From NCBI GenBank assembly GCA_030549775.1, contig CM060177.1, positions 57,600,638 to 57,664,637 on the forward strand: a stretch of DNA of 64,000 bases, written 5' to 3'. Shown piece after piece: positions 35,031-45,903 of this stretch (position 1 is its first letter; every line of letters begins with the position of its first letter). The notes beneath the pieces are model-generated. The model saw nothing but the letters and a program-made list of their open reading frames with translations. It was not told the DNA's origin and did no database searches. The translations under genes were made by a program, and so were the position numbers. The DNA comes from Tamarix chinensis. Lineage: Eukaryota > Streptophyta > Magnoliopsida > Caryophyllales > Tamaricaceae.

Positions 35031-37507
35031 GTAAACATATTCAAACTAAAAGTAGATAGAATTTGAGGTGCTAGCATGATTTTATGTGTTGATGTTGTGA
35101 TTATGCCTTTTTTTAGCCATTTTTTTTTCCAATCTCAAGTTTTAGGTTAGTTTTGTGGTTTATTGTTGTGTGATTGTTTTTTATTTTTTTTTTAATTTTA
35201 GGAGCATGATATTGACGTTTTTAAGGTTATTTTTGCATCATATAATGTTTGGATTTGATCATGTTTAAACCATGTAAGAATCTGGTGAAGTTTTGTTATT
35301 TTTCTAAAGTTTTAATGGTTGATTTGAATTTTTTATATTGTTTAGGTATGATTTCATATATTTAAAGTCTTGATTTGAGTATGTACAATTAAAGTTATGA
35401 TTTAATGGTATTTTAGCATGAAAGGGTTTATTATTCTCCATATAAATGCGTGATTGATTTTTTCTAAAATTTTATTGTTCTAATGTGTTCACCACATATT
35501 CAATGATTACTATGCAAAGTTTGAGTACTTTTTCTTATTTCTTTGTTTTTAGGGTTTATGGGTATAATGGTCATTTTACATGTAATATAAAATTTTTAAG
35601 TTTATTTTATTATTTCACTATTTTAATTATTGGTAAGGGATAATTAATATTTAGTTTTATTATTTTAGGAGTTTATTTAATATTTTATTCATATTTTATG
35701 AAATAGTGGCATATTAGAATTAAAACGGTCATTTAGTATCTAAAGGTTTTTAGTGAGATATTTAGGTTCAATGGTTGATAGTGATCATTGCTTTCATGAG
35801 TAGTGAATTGATAATTAGTGAATCTTGTTAATAAAAAATTTGTGGGTTTTAAATATGAGCATCTTAACATATTTTTGCAAATCCCACTATACATGAATAA
35901 TATTTGTATGAATAGAAACTTTTTTTTAAAAAAAAAAAGTCCGTAGGCTTATTTTGGGGTGGTGATCAGTAATATATTTGACTTTTTGAGTAATTTAAGT
36001 GATTAGTGAAATAAAAGAGTTTACGCGTATTTTATGCTAATTATGGATTAGGTGGTGGTTTTAGTCTACTTTTGGGAGTTGTGCTAATTAGCTATAATAG
36101 ATAAGTTCGTTGTTTATAGTCCACCTCGAGTATTTTTAGGATGGTCTCTAATATCGGGTCATATTTTAAAGACCTTTATTATAAGTTTGTATATGCAGAG
36201 TTGGTAGTACAACAGTAAGGCTCTTTTTTCTACTATCCAAGTGACCTAGGGGGTATCAATACTTAAGGTTAAGATGTTCCACTGATATTGCTACAAGCAT
36301 TGTAATTCCTTAGTCATTGAGCTTTGGATTTAGTTTCTTTAGTCACCATGCCTTAGATGTTGATTCTTAGTTGATAAGCTTTAGACGTGGGTTCCTTAGA
36401 AATCTTACCCTATGTTTGAGTAATACTATATTATGTAAATGGATAAATAAATAGTAATATAGTATGCAATATAAGAAATAAGTGTAATAAGTGAATGGTA
36501 ATATCTTGTATAAGTTAAATGAATAAATATGTGGTGGATGGTGTGATAGCATAGATAAGGAACAAAATAACATGTGGACCTTGTATGTGTATGTGGATCT
36601 TATTATTATATCAATGTGTAGGATCATAATCTTTGACGTTTATATAATTTTAAGTGTTCCATGTGAGTTTAGGGATTTTGACGAATAGTAGTGAATAATT
36701 ATGACTAGTGTTAATAATTATTTATAGTATAAATAGTGGATTTTGCTAAATTTAACCATAAATCATATGTTAGGATGCTTTACTTTATTATTCATATTTT
36801 AGCATGATTCTTTGTGTCTAATTTGATTGCATACTATCACTTTTAGTATATTATATTTACTTAATAAATTCATCGTATAGATACTATGCTTTTTCTTTAG
36901 GTATTTGTGTACAGTATTAAATATGTAAGTTTGTGCCGGGACATGGACTGCAAGTGTGATATTGTGTTGGGGTATAGAGTAAGCTTATCAGGATACTATT
37001 TTCTTTGTATCTACTTATATCCAAGTCTAAATTCATTTATGTACATATAAATATCACTTTCTATTACTTGTTTATGTTATATTGATATTGTTATTTCTTG
37101 CATATCATTTTGTAATCTTGTATCGTATTAGGATCAGGTGCTATCTTCACCTGATCACTAGGTATGAGACTAATTTTACACCTTACATGGCATGTATTAG
37201 GTATTTGAAGTATATTTTCTATGTTAGAAATGGCATTAAAACATTATATTTCTTATTTGGCTTCCTTTGAAACCATTTTTAAATGAAAATTATATTTAAT
37301 GAACATTGGAGTGTTATATAATCCTAAATGGATAATAACTTGATGAACCCTAGAGATAAATTTGGTGACCTTGTTCCCTCTGTATGTGTTATGCTCCTTG
37401 TGATAGATGGTTGATGCGATATAAGATCTTATCTCATGACATGTTCAACATTAAGTGTGACATTGTATGAATGCCATATTGAGTTCCTATGTAATTATGA
37501 ATAATCA

Positions 37508-37828
37508 TGATGTGTAAGATAATGGATGAATTATCTTTCACAATGTAGAATCTTTTTGCTTGATTTGTAGAAGAAAATTGTTGACCAAATTATAAATGAC
37601 TTTGCACTTGTGGACATTTTCAATTCAACATACAATTGGAAGTTTTTGATCTTCTCCAAGATCAAGAGATTTATGAAGAGAAAACACTACTTTCTCTATA
37701 GAACAACTCGTAAACTCAATCAAGGTTAATCTCACTTGAAGAAGAAGGAAGGAATATTGAAGTTCTAAGAGTTTTAGTTTAATGTTCATTCATTCATTCA
37801 ATTCTCCCCCTTCTACCAAATGTACAAG

Positions 37829-37895
<67 letters not shown>

Positions 37896-38382
37896 TTATA
37901 TATACACACGCAGACACAGACACAAAGATACACACATATATGAGGCTGATCATAATCTTCATTAATTAATCCTTAATAAAAATGCCAAATTAATAAAAAT
38001 TTAAACTAACACATTTCCATATGGTATATATAATGATTTATAATTTGACAAGAAATTCCAAAGTCTATATAAAATATCAATGCTACATAAAGCCTAATCA
38101 TGATAATACATTGGACAATCAAGTAATCAAGCTTCATGTCTTGTTGCTTTATCTTTCGTGCAACTTTATAACCCTTATATTGTCATTGTCTTTCACACTA
38201 AATATCATTAGTGAAGTATTATTCTTGAAAACATACATAATACCTGCAAGAATCACTTAATGAAACATTATGGTTATTATGAACATGTTTAAGATTTTTC
38301 AAAAATACTTGGTACCATCTCCAAATATACTAATTCTTACCCTTTGACATGAGAAAAATGAAAAGGAGATACTTCTGCATCA
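37508..38382 (-). mobile_element. CRM-2 3' LTR
   Basis: It is 875 bp. On the minus strand it starts TGATGCAGAAGTATC right after the purine tract AAGAGGAGAA and ends CACATCA. Its first 45 bases code for the last 15 residues of the integrase frame, a CRM hallmark. It includes a long (TCTA)n tract. Confidence 0.8.
37830..37894. repeat. (TCTA)n microsatellite
   Basis: About 16 perfect tetranucleotide units within the CRM-2 3' LTR. The copy at the matching place in the CRM-3 LTRs is a (CA)n tract instead. Confidence 0.97.
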
Positions 38383-39560
38383 TTCTCCTCTTGTAAGGAA
38401 GAATTTGTCCTAAAATTAGGATCAATATAACAAGCAGATAAATTACCAATATTGAAGGTCCTAGAAACTCCTTCATAAGATTCTAGTAATTCTAATTCAT
38501 AAGAATTATCTCTAAATTTTCTAAAGATTTTAAATGGTCCATCTTCTCTTGGAATTAGTTTATTTTTCCTTATATTAGAAAAAAATTCCTTTCTCAAGTG
38601 TAATCATATGAAGTGTCTCGGTGAAAATATTTTTATAATTATTTTTTGCTCATTTGGTTTTGGTATTTAGCATTAGATTTCTCAATATTATTCTTTATGT
38701 GCTCATGAAGTTTCTTAAAGAAATAAATTATTTCTTTAGCATCATAGTTCTTAATATCACCTTTTTTTTAATGACATCATATCAATAGGCAAATAAGGAT
38801 TAATTCCATAGACTACTTCAAATGGACTTGATTGAGTTATACTAAAAGTACTATTATTGTATGCAAATTTTGCATGTGCAAGTTTTACATCCCAATCTTT
38901 CATACTTTTATTAAGTAATCCTCATAGTAAAGTTCCAAAGGTCCTATTTTCCACTTCATTTTGACCATCTATTTGTGAATGATGATATGTACTAAATAAT
39001 TTTGTACCTAACATATGCTAAAGTTCCTTCCAAAAGTAACTCAAAAATTTCGCACCTCTATCTAATACTATATTTTTTGTGAATACTATGTAATATTATT
39101 ATTTCCTTAAAATATAAATATTCCACATGAGTTGCGTCAGCCATTTTAGTAAAAGGAATAAAATATGCCATTTTAGAAAACTTATCTACCACCACATTAA
39201 TAGAATACTTTACTCTTTGTCCTTGGTAAACCTAGGATAAAGTCTATACTAACCTCCTCCTATAGTTTACTACGAGTAGGTAAAGGAGTATATAATTTTT
39301 TTAAGGGAGAAAATCTTACTCTTTTTACAAGTTACATATCTCCCAATAATAAATTGTACTAATTTTATCATCTATGACCTATGGAATTTTTTTTGTTAAT
39401 ATTTCCATAGTTTTATGAATAACAAAATGACCACCTATACTATCCTCATATACTTTCCTAACAAGTAAATCAAGTACACTATAACGAGGTATATATAATT
39501 TATTAAGTTTAACAAGAAAGTTATCTAAAGCACATAATTACCATAATTGTGATTTTTCTT
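38337..39560 (-). pseudogene. CRM-2 integrase remnant
   Basis: Reading on the minus strand: zinc-binding region (39300-39540), DFILGLPRTKSK and VVVDKFSKMAYFIPFTKMAD (39110-39230), then the HHSQIDGQNEVENRT segment with the catalytic Glu (about 38940-38995). The C-terminal ORF (38597-38337) has GPFKIFRKFRDNSYELELLE and ends in QEENDAEVSPFHFSHVKG. That tail crosses the LTR boundary at 38382, so 15 residues are LTR-encoded. Frame breaks near 38600-38760 separate core and tail. It would insert element cDNA; it is dead here. Among the three CRM copies its C-terminal reading frame is the cleanest. Confidence 0.85.
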
Positions 39561-40060
39561 ACATTCATTATAAATTTCAAATAAATCTTTATCTTTTCAT
39601 ATAATTCATTCAACATTTCAAAACCTAATTATTTAGCATCTAACATGACAAGTATTATATATCTCCTCAATAACGTAATTGCTACTATATTTTCTTTACC
39701 ATTGAAATTTAGATAGAAAAAAAATGAAGGATTATAAGAAACTAACCTTTTTTTCTTGCCTAGGACTAATTTTCTTTTGCCCACGCAAATATTTTAAACT
39801 TTCATAATATAGTTGTAAAAGAAATGACTTAGGTCTCAAATAATGACTCCATGTTTCTAAGCTTATTATTATAGCATATAATTCCTTATCATAGGTTGAA
39901 TAATTCATTTTATCACCCTTTAATTTTTCACTAAAAAATACATTGCCTTTTTTTTTTCTTGTGAGAGTACACCTCCTATCCCTACCCCACTAGCATCATA
40001 TGTAACTTTAAATAATTTATCAAAGTTTGGCAAGAATAATAAATGTGGATTACATAGCTT
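39561..40060 (-). pseudogene. CRM-2 RNase H remnant
   Basis: The minus strand reads VTYDASGVGIGGVLS (about 40010-39965; Cys of the usual TCDASG is Tyr), then the FSEKLK, ATYDKELYAIIIS and WSHYLRPKSF-like segments. It ends around NIVAITLLRR (about 39660). The order and spacing agree with CRM-1. Several stops interrupt it. Confidence 0.75.
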
Positions 40061-40950
40061 GTCTGTTCACGTCTTGAAGTCTTTATTGGGGTCTTCTCCC
40101 CACTTGAATCTGCCTTCCTTCATAAGATGTATGATTAGTGAGCCAATAGATAAGAAGTCCATAATGAATCTTCTATGAAAACTCACTAGTCCATGTACAT
40201 TCTTCACCTCATGAATATATGTAAGTATTGACCAATCTTAAATAGCTTGAATCTTTATAGATTCCAATTTTATACCTTCTCTACTTACCATATAACCAAC
40301 AAAACAATACTCAAAAGTATAAAATCACATTTTTCCATTTTTCCATAATGTTTAGCTTTCCTTAGCTAATCAAATAATCTCCTTAAATGACTAAGATGAT
40401 CATGATCATTTTTACTAGAAATAAGTATATCAACTAAGTATGCCATAATTAATTTTCCAAGAAAAGGTTGAACAACTTCATTTATTATTATCATAAATGA
40501 ATCAAGTGCATTACACAATCCAAATGGCATAACAATCCATTTGTTAAGACCACATTTCTTTTTAAAAGAAATTTTTATTCATCCCATTCTCTTATTCTCA
40601 TTTGATGATATCCACTCCTTAGACCAATTTTAGAGAATACTTGTGTTGCACATAATTCCCCTAACATTCCATCTAATCTAGGCATAAGAAATCTATATTT
40701 AATAGTTATATTATTCATAGTTCTAGAGTTGATACATATGCGCCAAGTACTATTTATTTTAGGAACAAGTAATGTAGGTACATAACATAGACTCATAATT
40801 TCTCTCACATATCCTTTTTCTATGAGGTCTTGTATTTTTCTTTGTAATTCCTTAGCCTCTTTTAGATAGCATCTATAGGCAGGTCAATTAGGTAAAGACA
40901 TTTTATGTATGAAGTCTGTAGCATGCTCTATCCCTTTTATTAGTGGTAAG
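40061..40950 (-). pseudogene. CRM-2 reverse transcriptase remnant
   Basis: The open piece 40808-40575 carries VPTLLVPKINSTWRIC, NNITIKYRFLMPRLDGML and FSKIGLRSGYHQMRIRE. Further on, the catalytic box reads YLVDILISSKN (about 40440-40405), where the usual Y-x-D-D has become Y-L-V-D. The region upstream (40950-40810) has LTNGIKGMSLPN-like family linker residues in broken frames. It would copy RNA into DNA; loss of one catalytic Asp and frame breaks make it inactive. Confidence 0.8.
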
Positions 40951-41199
40951 TTAGTTGGAAATACATCTTTATATTTATCGATAAGCTCATCTAATTGAAG
41001 TTTATTTTCATTTTTCTCTCCTCGTAGGGATTCCTTGATAATCATAGTATAACAACTACCTTATTCCTTAATATATTCTATCATAGCCTTTTTATGAAAA
41101 ATAAACTTTTTTTTAACTCTATACTATGTTATCATTATCACACTTAGAAGGTTTAAATTCATGCTTCTTCTTGTCCTTTTGAAAACGATATTCATTATT

Positions 41200-41664
41200 A
41201 ATGCCATTATGAATATCACATTTATCATATTTCCATGGTCTACCTAATAAGATTCCACATGCATCCATAGGCAAAACATCATATAGTACATCATCATAAT
41301 AATTACTAATTCAAAACGAGATCAGGATTCGTTTTGTTAACTTGACTCCTTTATCCTTGTTAATCCATTAAAGAGAGTAAGGCTTAGAATATGGTGTTGT
41401 CTATAACCCCAATTCCTTCATCATCCTATCATTAGCTACATTTATGTATGATCCACTATTAATGATAAACCAACAAACTATATCTCCTACTCTTCCTTTA
41501 GTCTTGAATATCTTCTCTCATTGATTAGCTTTCTCATTATCTTGCATTTGAAGAATTTTTTTATAGGACATAACTAGCATTGCCTTCATTCTCAGAATCA
41601 CTAAAAATTTCTTCATTTGACTCAAACTTAGGGTCCTTATCACAAGTCTCCATAGCTTTAATCT
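41200..41664 (-). pseudogene. CRM-2 protease and acidic linker remnant
   Basis: The active site reads WFIINSGSYINVAND (about 41430-41470). The catalytic Asp of D-S-G is Asn (AAT for GAT), as in CRM-3. The MDACGILLGRPW-like segment is at about 41230-41280. Before it, at 41580-41660, an acidic linker follows the gag knuckle; it was cut off from the knuckle by the insertion of LTR E. The CTTAT duplication ends this segment at 41669. Confidence 0.75.
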
Positions 41665-42499
41665 CTTATTGAAATACCCCAAAATCTTAATTTAAGAAGT
41701 TATAGCTAATTAAGGATTTATTAGGAAAATTAATTAAATATTTTTTTAAATAAAAGATAATTGATTAAGGCAAATCAAGAAGAAAATAATAAATATTTTA
41801 ATTAGGAAAAATTAGGGTATTTTGCTAATTAAAATGGAATTTAGGAAAAATCTTTCAAAAATCTCAAATTAGCTTAAAACGGTAATTAAATGTTGTTTTA
41901 TTAAAATATTATTATTTTTGAATATTCCAAAATACCAAAATATTCTAAATACCCTAAAAATTTGATTTTTCCTTTTCCTTTTTCTTTTCTTTTTCTCCTT
42001 CTTTTCCCTTTTTCTTTCTTTCTTTCTCTCCTTTTTCCTTTTCTTTCTCTTCTTCCCTGAATTAGGCCAGCCCAGCCTGTGGCCCAATTTTTTTTTTTCC
42101 TATCCCATGCGGTCGGACTCGTACCCTCTTCTTTTTAGCTAGCCTGTTCCCCCTTTCTTTTCTTTCTTTTTTTTTCTTGGACCGCCCGATCCACTCCCTT
42201 GCCTCTTCTTCCTTCTTCTTCCTTCTTCTTCCTCCCCCGTCGCGACTTGCAACTTTCCCCCAACTTGGGCCGTGATTCTCACTGTTAACCACGCCTACTG
42301 ACCGGCCATATCTTCCCTCTCTTCCTCCTTGATCTGCCTGCCTTTTCGACCCAACCAACCCTCCTCTCTTCTTGTGTGTCATTCCTCTTCCTTAGCCAAT
42401 CATAGCTTGCCATGGTAGACCTGCGCCAGCCGGTATGCCATATCCTATCTGCCCTATATTCTCCAATTTCCCTCTGACCTTATCCCCCTCCTTTGGCCC

Positions 42500-42507
42500 T
42501 ATAAATA
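42500..42507 (+). promoter_or_regulatory. TATA box of LTR E
   Basis: CCCTATAAATACCCC lies 830 nt inside E, matching B in sequence and place. Confidence 0.7.
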
Positions 42508-42599
42508 CCCCATAACCAGCCCCAGACTCAAACTCTTTTCCACACCCAGAAAATCTTGTCCCTTGCGCACTACCCAATTAGACACCCTCGCCGTCGTCG

Positions 42600-43132
42600 T
42601 TACCCAGCGCCGCCACTTGAGCCACCCATAATACCACTCCGTGCATCAACCTCTACTAAACTATGCCACCCTCCACCCTCAATTTCCTTGTAGAAGCCAC
42701 CCTGGTGCAAAGTTTCCTTCCCGAGCAACCACACTTCCACCCCCGCCGCCCTTCGCACCACCGTTTGCCACCAATCCTGCCACAACCACCACCTATTACA
42801 CCTCCCAAAATTTCCTACAAACCTTCCTCTACCTCCCCCACCTTCCTTTTCCCTTTTCTCCCTCTTTTCCTACCACTGCCGCTGCCGCTGGTGCCGCTAG
42901 TCACCACCAACCGAGGTGGTACCCTAAACCCTCTCAACCCTTAAGCCCTAATTATGCAAGCCTTATTCATTTTAATTGTATTATTATTATTATTACTACT
43001 AATACCTACTACTACTACTATGAAGGGTCAAAATCCTATTATACCATTATTTTTATTATTGTTATTATTATTAGTATCACTATTATTATTATGGTAAAAA
43101 TATACAAACCCTTATATTATCATTATTTCAAA

Positions 43133-43174
<42 letters not shown>

Positions 43175-43175
43175 C
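42600..43175 (+). other. Pro-rich leader and (TTA)n tract of E
   Basis: An open frame of 179 codons (42641-43180) starts proline-rich and runs into poly-Ile/Tyr coded by (TTA)n. Parts line up with the B frame at 17341-17937 (for example HQPRWYPKPSQPL against HQHPRWPSKLPQPL). No known domain is present. Whether the frame ever coded is doubtful, since the B copy has no ATG after its TATA box in that frame. Confidence 0.5.
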
Positions 43176-43526
43176 CTTAGCGATATTAGTATTTTGTTAG
43201 TGTTACTATTATTACATTATTATTTTATCCCTAACCTTATTATTAGTCTAAGCCTTAAAAATACTAGGGTTTCTATTACTAGAAGTATTAGTATTACTAT
43301 TATTATTAATATCGCTATTTTTGCTATAACTAGTGTTAGTACTATTATTAGAGGAAACAAACCTATTAGATTTAATAATATAAATATGGCTATAAATATT
43401 ATTAAAAATCCCATTTTTCTCTTGTAAAAGTTCCTTTAATAAGAGTAACCCTAATCTTAGAATAAAATAGAAAATAATAGTATTTTAGTAGGAGAGAAAC
43501 TAATCCTTAGTTTTTCCCTCTTATAG

Positions 43527-43588
43527 GTGAAACTAGTTAAAGCCCTAAGGAGGCGTAGGAGCGTGCTCCAAGACCAGTGACGTACTAG
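43527..43588 (+). other. 62-nt exon-like cassette in LTR E
   Basis: TTTTTCCCTCTTATAG precedes GTGAAACTAG; the core GTGCTCCAAGACCAGTG is present and the end is TACTAG|GTAAGG. Same length as B and D. Confidence 0.65.
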
Positions 43589-44832
43589 GTAAGGGTGTAG
43601 CTAAGGCTTTATGTGTGCTATGTATTTTATATGCCTTGGATGCCATGTTTAATGATATATTGTGTATATTGTGCTATTAGTTTAATTGTCTTATATGTAG
43701 CACAACTTGGAGTTGAAGTATGCTCACGTGCTTTCTTATGGTATGTGTTTAATATGTATATGCGGTGAAATGTGATATGATGTGATGTGGCCATTTAAGA
43801 CATGCATGTAAGGATATTTAATGTGATAGTGTGGGATGGAAAGATGAAAAAGAGGAATGGGAAAGTAAGATGACTAAAGGGAAATAAGTTAGCTAACGTA
43901 GGTGGTATTAACCTAAATATTCCATGATTTATGAGTGGATGAAAAAAAGGGACTTCAAATAAAATGAAAGAGTGGGAGAATCTAGGGTTTTGCATGGGAG
44001 TTTTAGACTTTTACATGAAAAAATTCGAGGGTTTGCATGGGATGGATAAAGTCTACATGGGTGTGAACTTTACGTATGAAAAGTTAACTTGGGGTGTGAG
44101 GAAGGTAATGGAAGAGTTGTTTGGGTGATTGGAGGCTTTGGGTGAAAAATAGTACGTGGGAGTAGTATAAGGATGCATAGGAGATCGAGCTAGGGTTTGG
44201 GAGAAAACCCTAATTTGAGAAGGTTGAAAAAGGAAAAAAATAAACGAGGGTGAGTGGAGTAGGAGTTGAGGATGGAGGAATATCAGGTGAGGGATGAGCA
44301 TGGGCATTATAAGAACATAAGAGTGGAAGGTGAGAAATGGATGGGTGACATGTGGAAAGGAGGATGCTAGAGTTTGGTGTGGTCAGTTAGGGTTTGGTTT
44401 GGCCACCCAGGGTTTCGTGGGCACACGTGTACTTGGGGAGTAAAGTGAGATGATGAGGGTTGAATCTAAGGGTTGTGATGTGCGGGGTGTTAAAATAATT
44501 TGGGTTGTGTGAGGTAGAGAAGGATGTGCCACATAGGCCCAAATTAGGTTTTTTGGAGAAAACCCTAGGGTAAGATGGTGAGTGGACTTGGAGGTGTAAG
44601 GTAGTGGGTTTTGACCCACACACTTAAGAGTTAGGCTTCTAGTGTGAGTTAGGGAAAGGAGGAAAGTATGTTGGGCAAGTTAGGAGGTGTAGGAGTCTTA
44701 AGATATGGGACGGGTGCTCTTGGAGGATAAGCATAGATGGAGTTAGTCATGCATGTCTAGGGCGAAACTTATTGAATAATACACGATAAAATATTAATCA
44801 TGTAAAGTGGAATATTATAGAGCTCGACCCAG

Positions 44833-45175
44833 ACCAATCCACCGACATAATTGTAGCTAGGTGTTGGGGTGCCTTGAAGACCGATCCACCGACATATAAT
44901 AGTCTTTAGGTGCTTTCTGCCCTATAAGTGATCGATCCACCGGCTATAATAGTGGGGAATCCTAAGCTCAATAAACCAAACCCTAAGTTTTATAAGACAT
45001 ATAAAAGACACTAAGTACTTATAATATAACACCATGAGAGTCAGGGCTAGACTGTTCCACTGGCAAATAATAGTAGCCAGGAGCATTTTGCCTTGGAGAT
45101 TGATCCACGGGCATATAATAGTGGCCAGGTGTGTTTTACCCTATAAGTGACCGATCCACCAGTTATAATAGTGAG
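44833..45175 (+). repeat. Degenerate CCACCGG array in E
   Basis: Six units such as CGATCCACCGGCTATAATAG plus TGG, the others eroded (CCACCGACATATAATAG, CCACTGGCAAATAATAG). Confidence 0.8.
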
Positions 45176-45903
45176 TTTCCTTTACTAGCATGGTTTGATA
45201 AAAAGCATGGTGTAAAATGAGTACCAATCAAAGATTAAATAATTAATTTATTCGAACTTAAATTTGGCCTTTATTTATTTGAAAAATTGTAACCTGTCAT
45301 GTTATCGTGCTTGTATTATGTGCCCTTATGTGTTGGCCTCAGTGTATGATTACCTTACTCAGTATGTAGCGTATTGACCACCCGTTTCATGGGTGTTGCT
45401 CATTCCCACTAGTAGAAGGCCCCTCTGACGTTGTGCAGATCAGTGATACCATTTTTGATGCCTTTGATGCTTACGAGGCATCAGGCAGGGCTGAGTGTTG
45501 AGCATAGACTTGGCTTAGAGATCTAGAGTGGTGTGGTTGGATTTCCACTTTATGTTCTTCAATTTTTTATTGGGTTTCCCAGACTTAACTGTTATCATTT
45601 TTAGACCTTATGCCTTTTAAGGAACTTTAACTAGGTACTCTGGATTGTAACTTTTTCTCATGTACTCTTATTTTTATTTATAATTGTTTTATTATTATAC
45701 TAGAGCCTTGCTTTGAGTTTGAATCATGATGAATGTTAAATTTCTTTTAGCCTTGTTGTTAGTACAGGAACAGTCGGGGATGGGGCTTGTATTAATCATG
45801 GCAGTAACATCCTTGAAATTCACAGGTTTTGATTTAATTGCTACTGCTAAATCTTAATTAAAACCAAATTTTTTAATAGTGAATTTTGGGGTGTTACACT
45901 TAT

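Larger units (their letters stand above)
29545..37318 (+). mobile_element. Family II unpaired LTR, copy G (split by D)
   Basis: It starts TGTAATACCTTGGTTG (29545) and ends in a decayed GGAGTGTTATA (37318). Without D it is about 3.16 kb, matching F. The D junction is exact: ATAAC on both sides. Its own flanks CAATT and TAATC agree at only 3 of 5 bases. It shares with F a region with GGTAT(A/G)AGxxTAxTTTTxxC and TCTATGTTxGxxATGGCAT before the end (37160-37240 against 16350-16440). A splice-site-bounded segment of 64 nt lies at 34967-35030. No coding domain is found. Confidence 0.7.
41670..45898 (+). mobile_element. Family I giant unpaired LTR, copy E
   Basis: It is 4229 bp, from TGAAATACCCCAAAATC to GTGAATTTTGGGGTGTTACA, flanked by a perfect CTTAT duplication (41665-41669 and 45899-45903). 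It is inserted just after the gag zinc knuckle of CRM-2, in opposite orientation. Parts: CT-rich block (41.96-42.95 kb) with TATAAATA at 42500, (TTA)n-rich stretch (42.97-43.4 kb), 62-nt cassette (43527-43588), six degenerate CCACCGG units (44833-45175), and a TACTCAGTATGTAGCGTATTG module shared with F. The hairpin site (45750-45812) is decayed. No attached internal region. Confidence 0.92.

Noticed and set aside
1..45898. Families I and II as DNA transposons with inverted ends
   Set aside because: TG...CA termini, 5-bp duplications and TATA-bearing LTR layout fit retroviral integration better; no DNA transposon superfamily known to me fits these ends.
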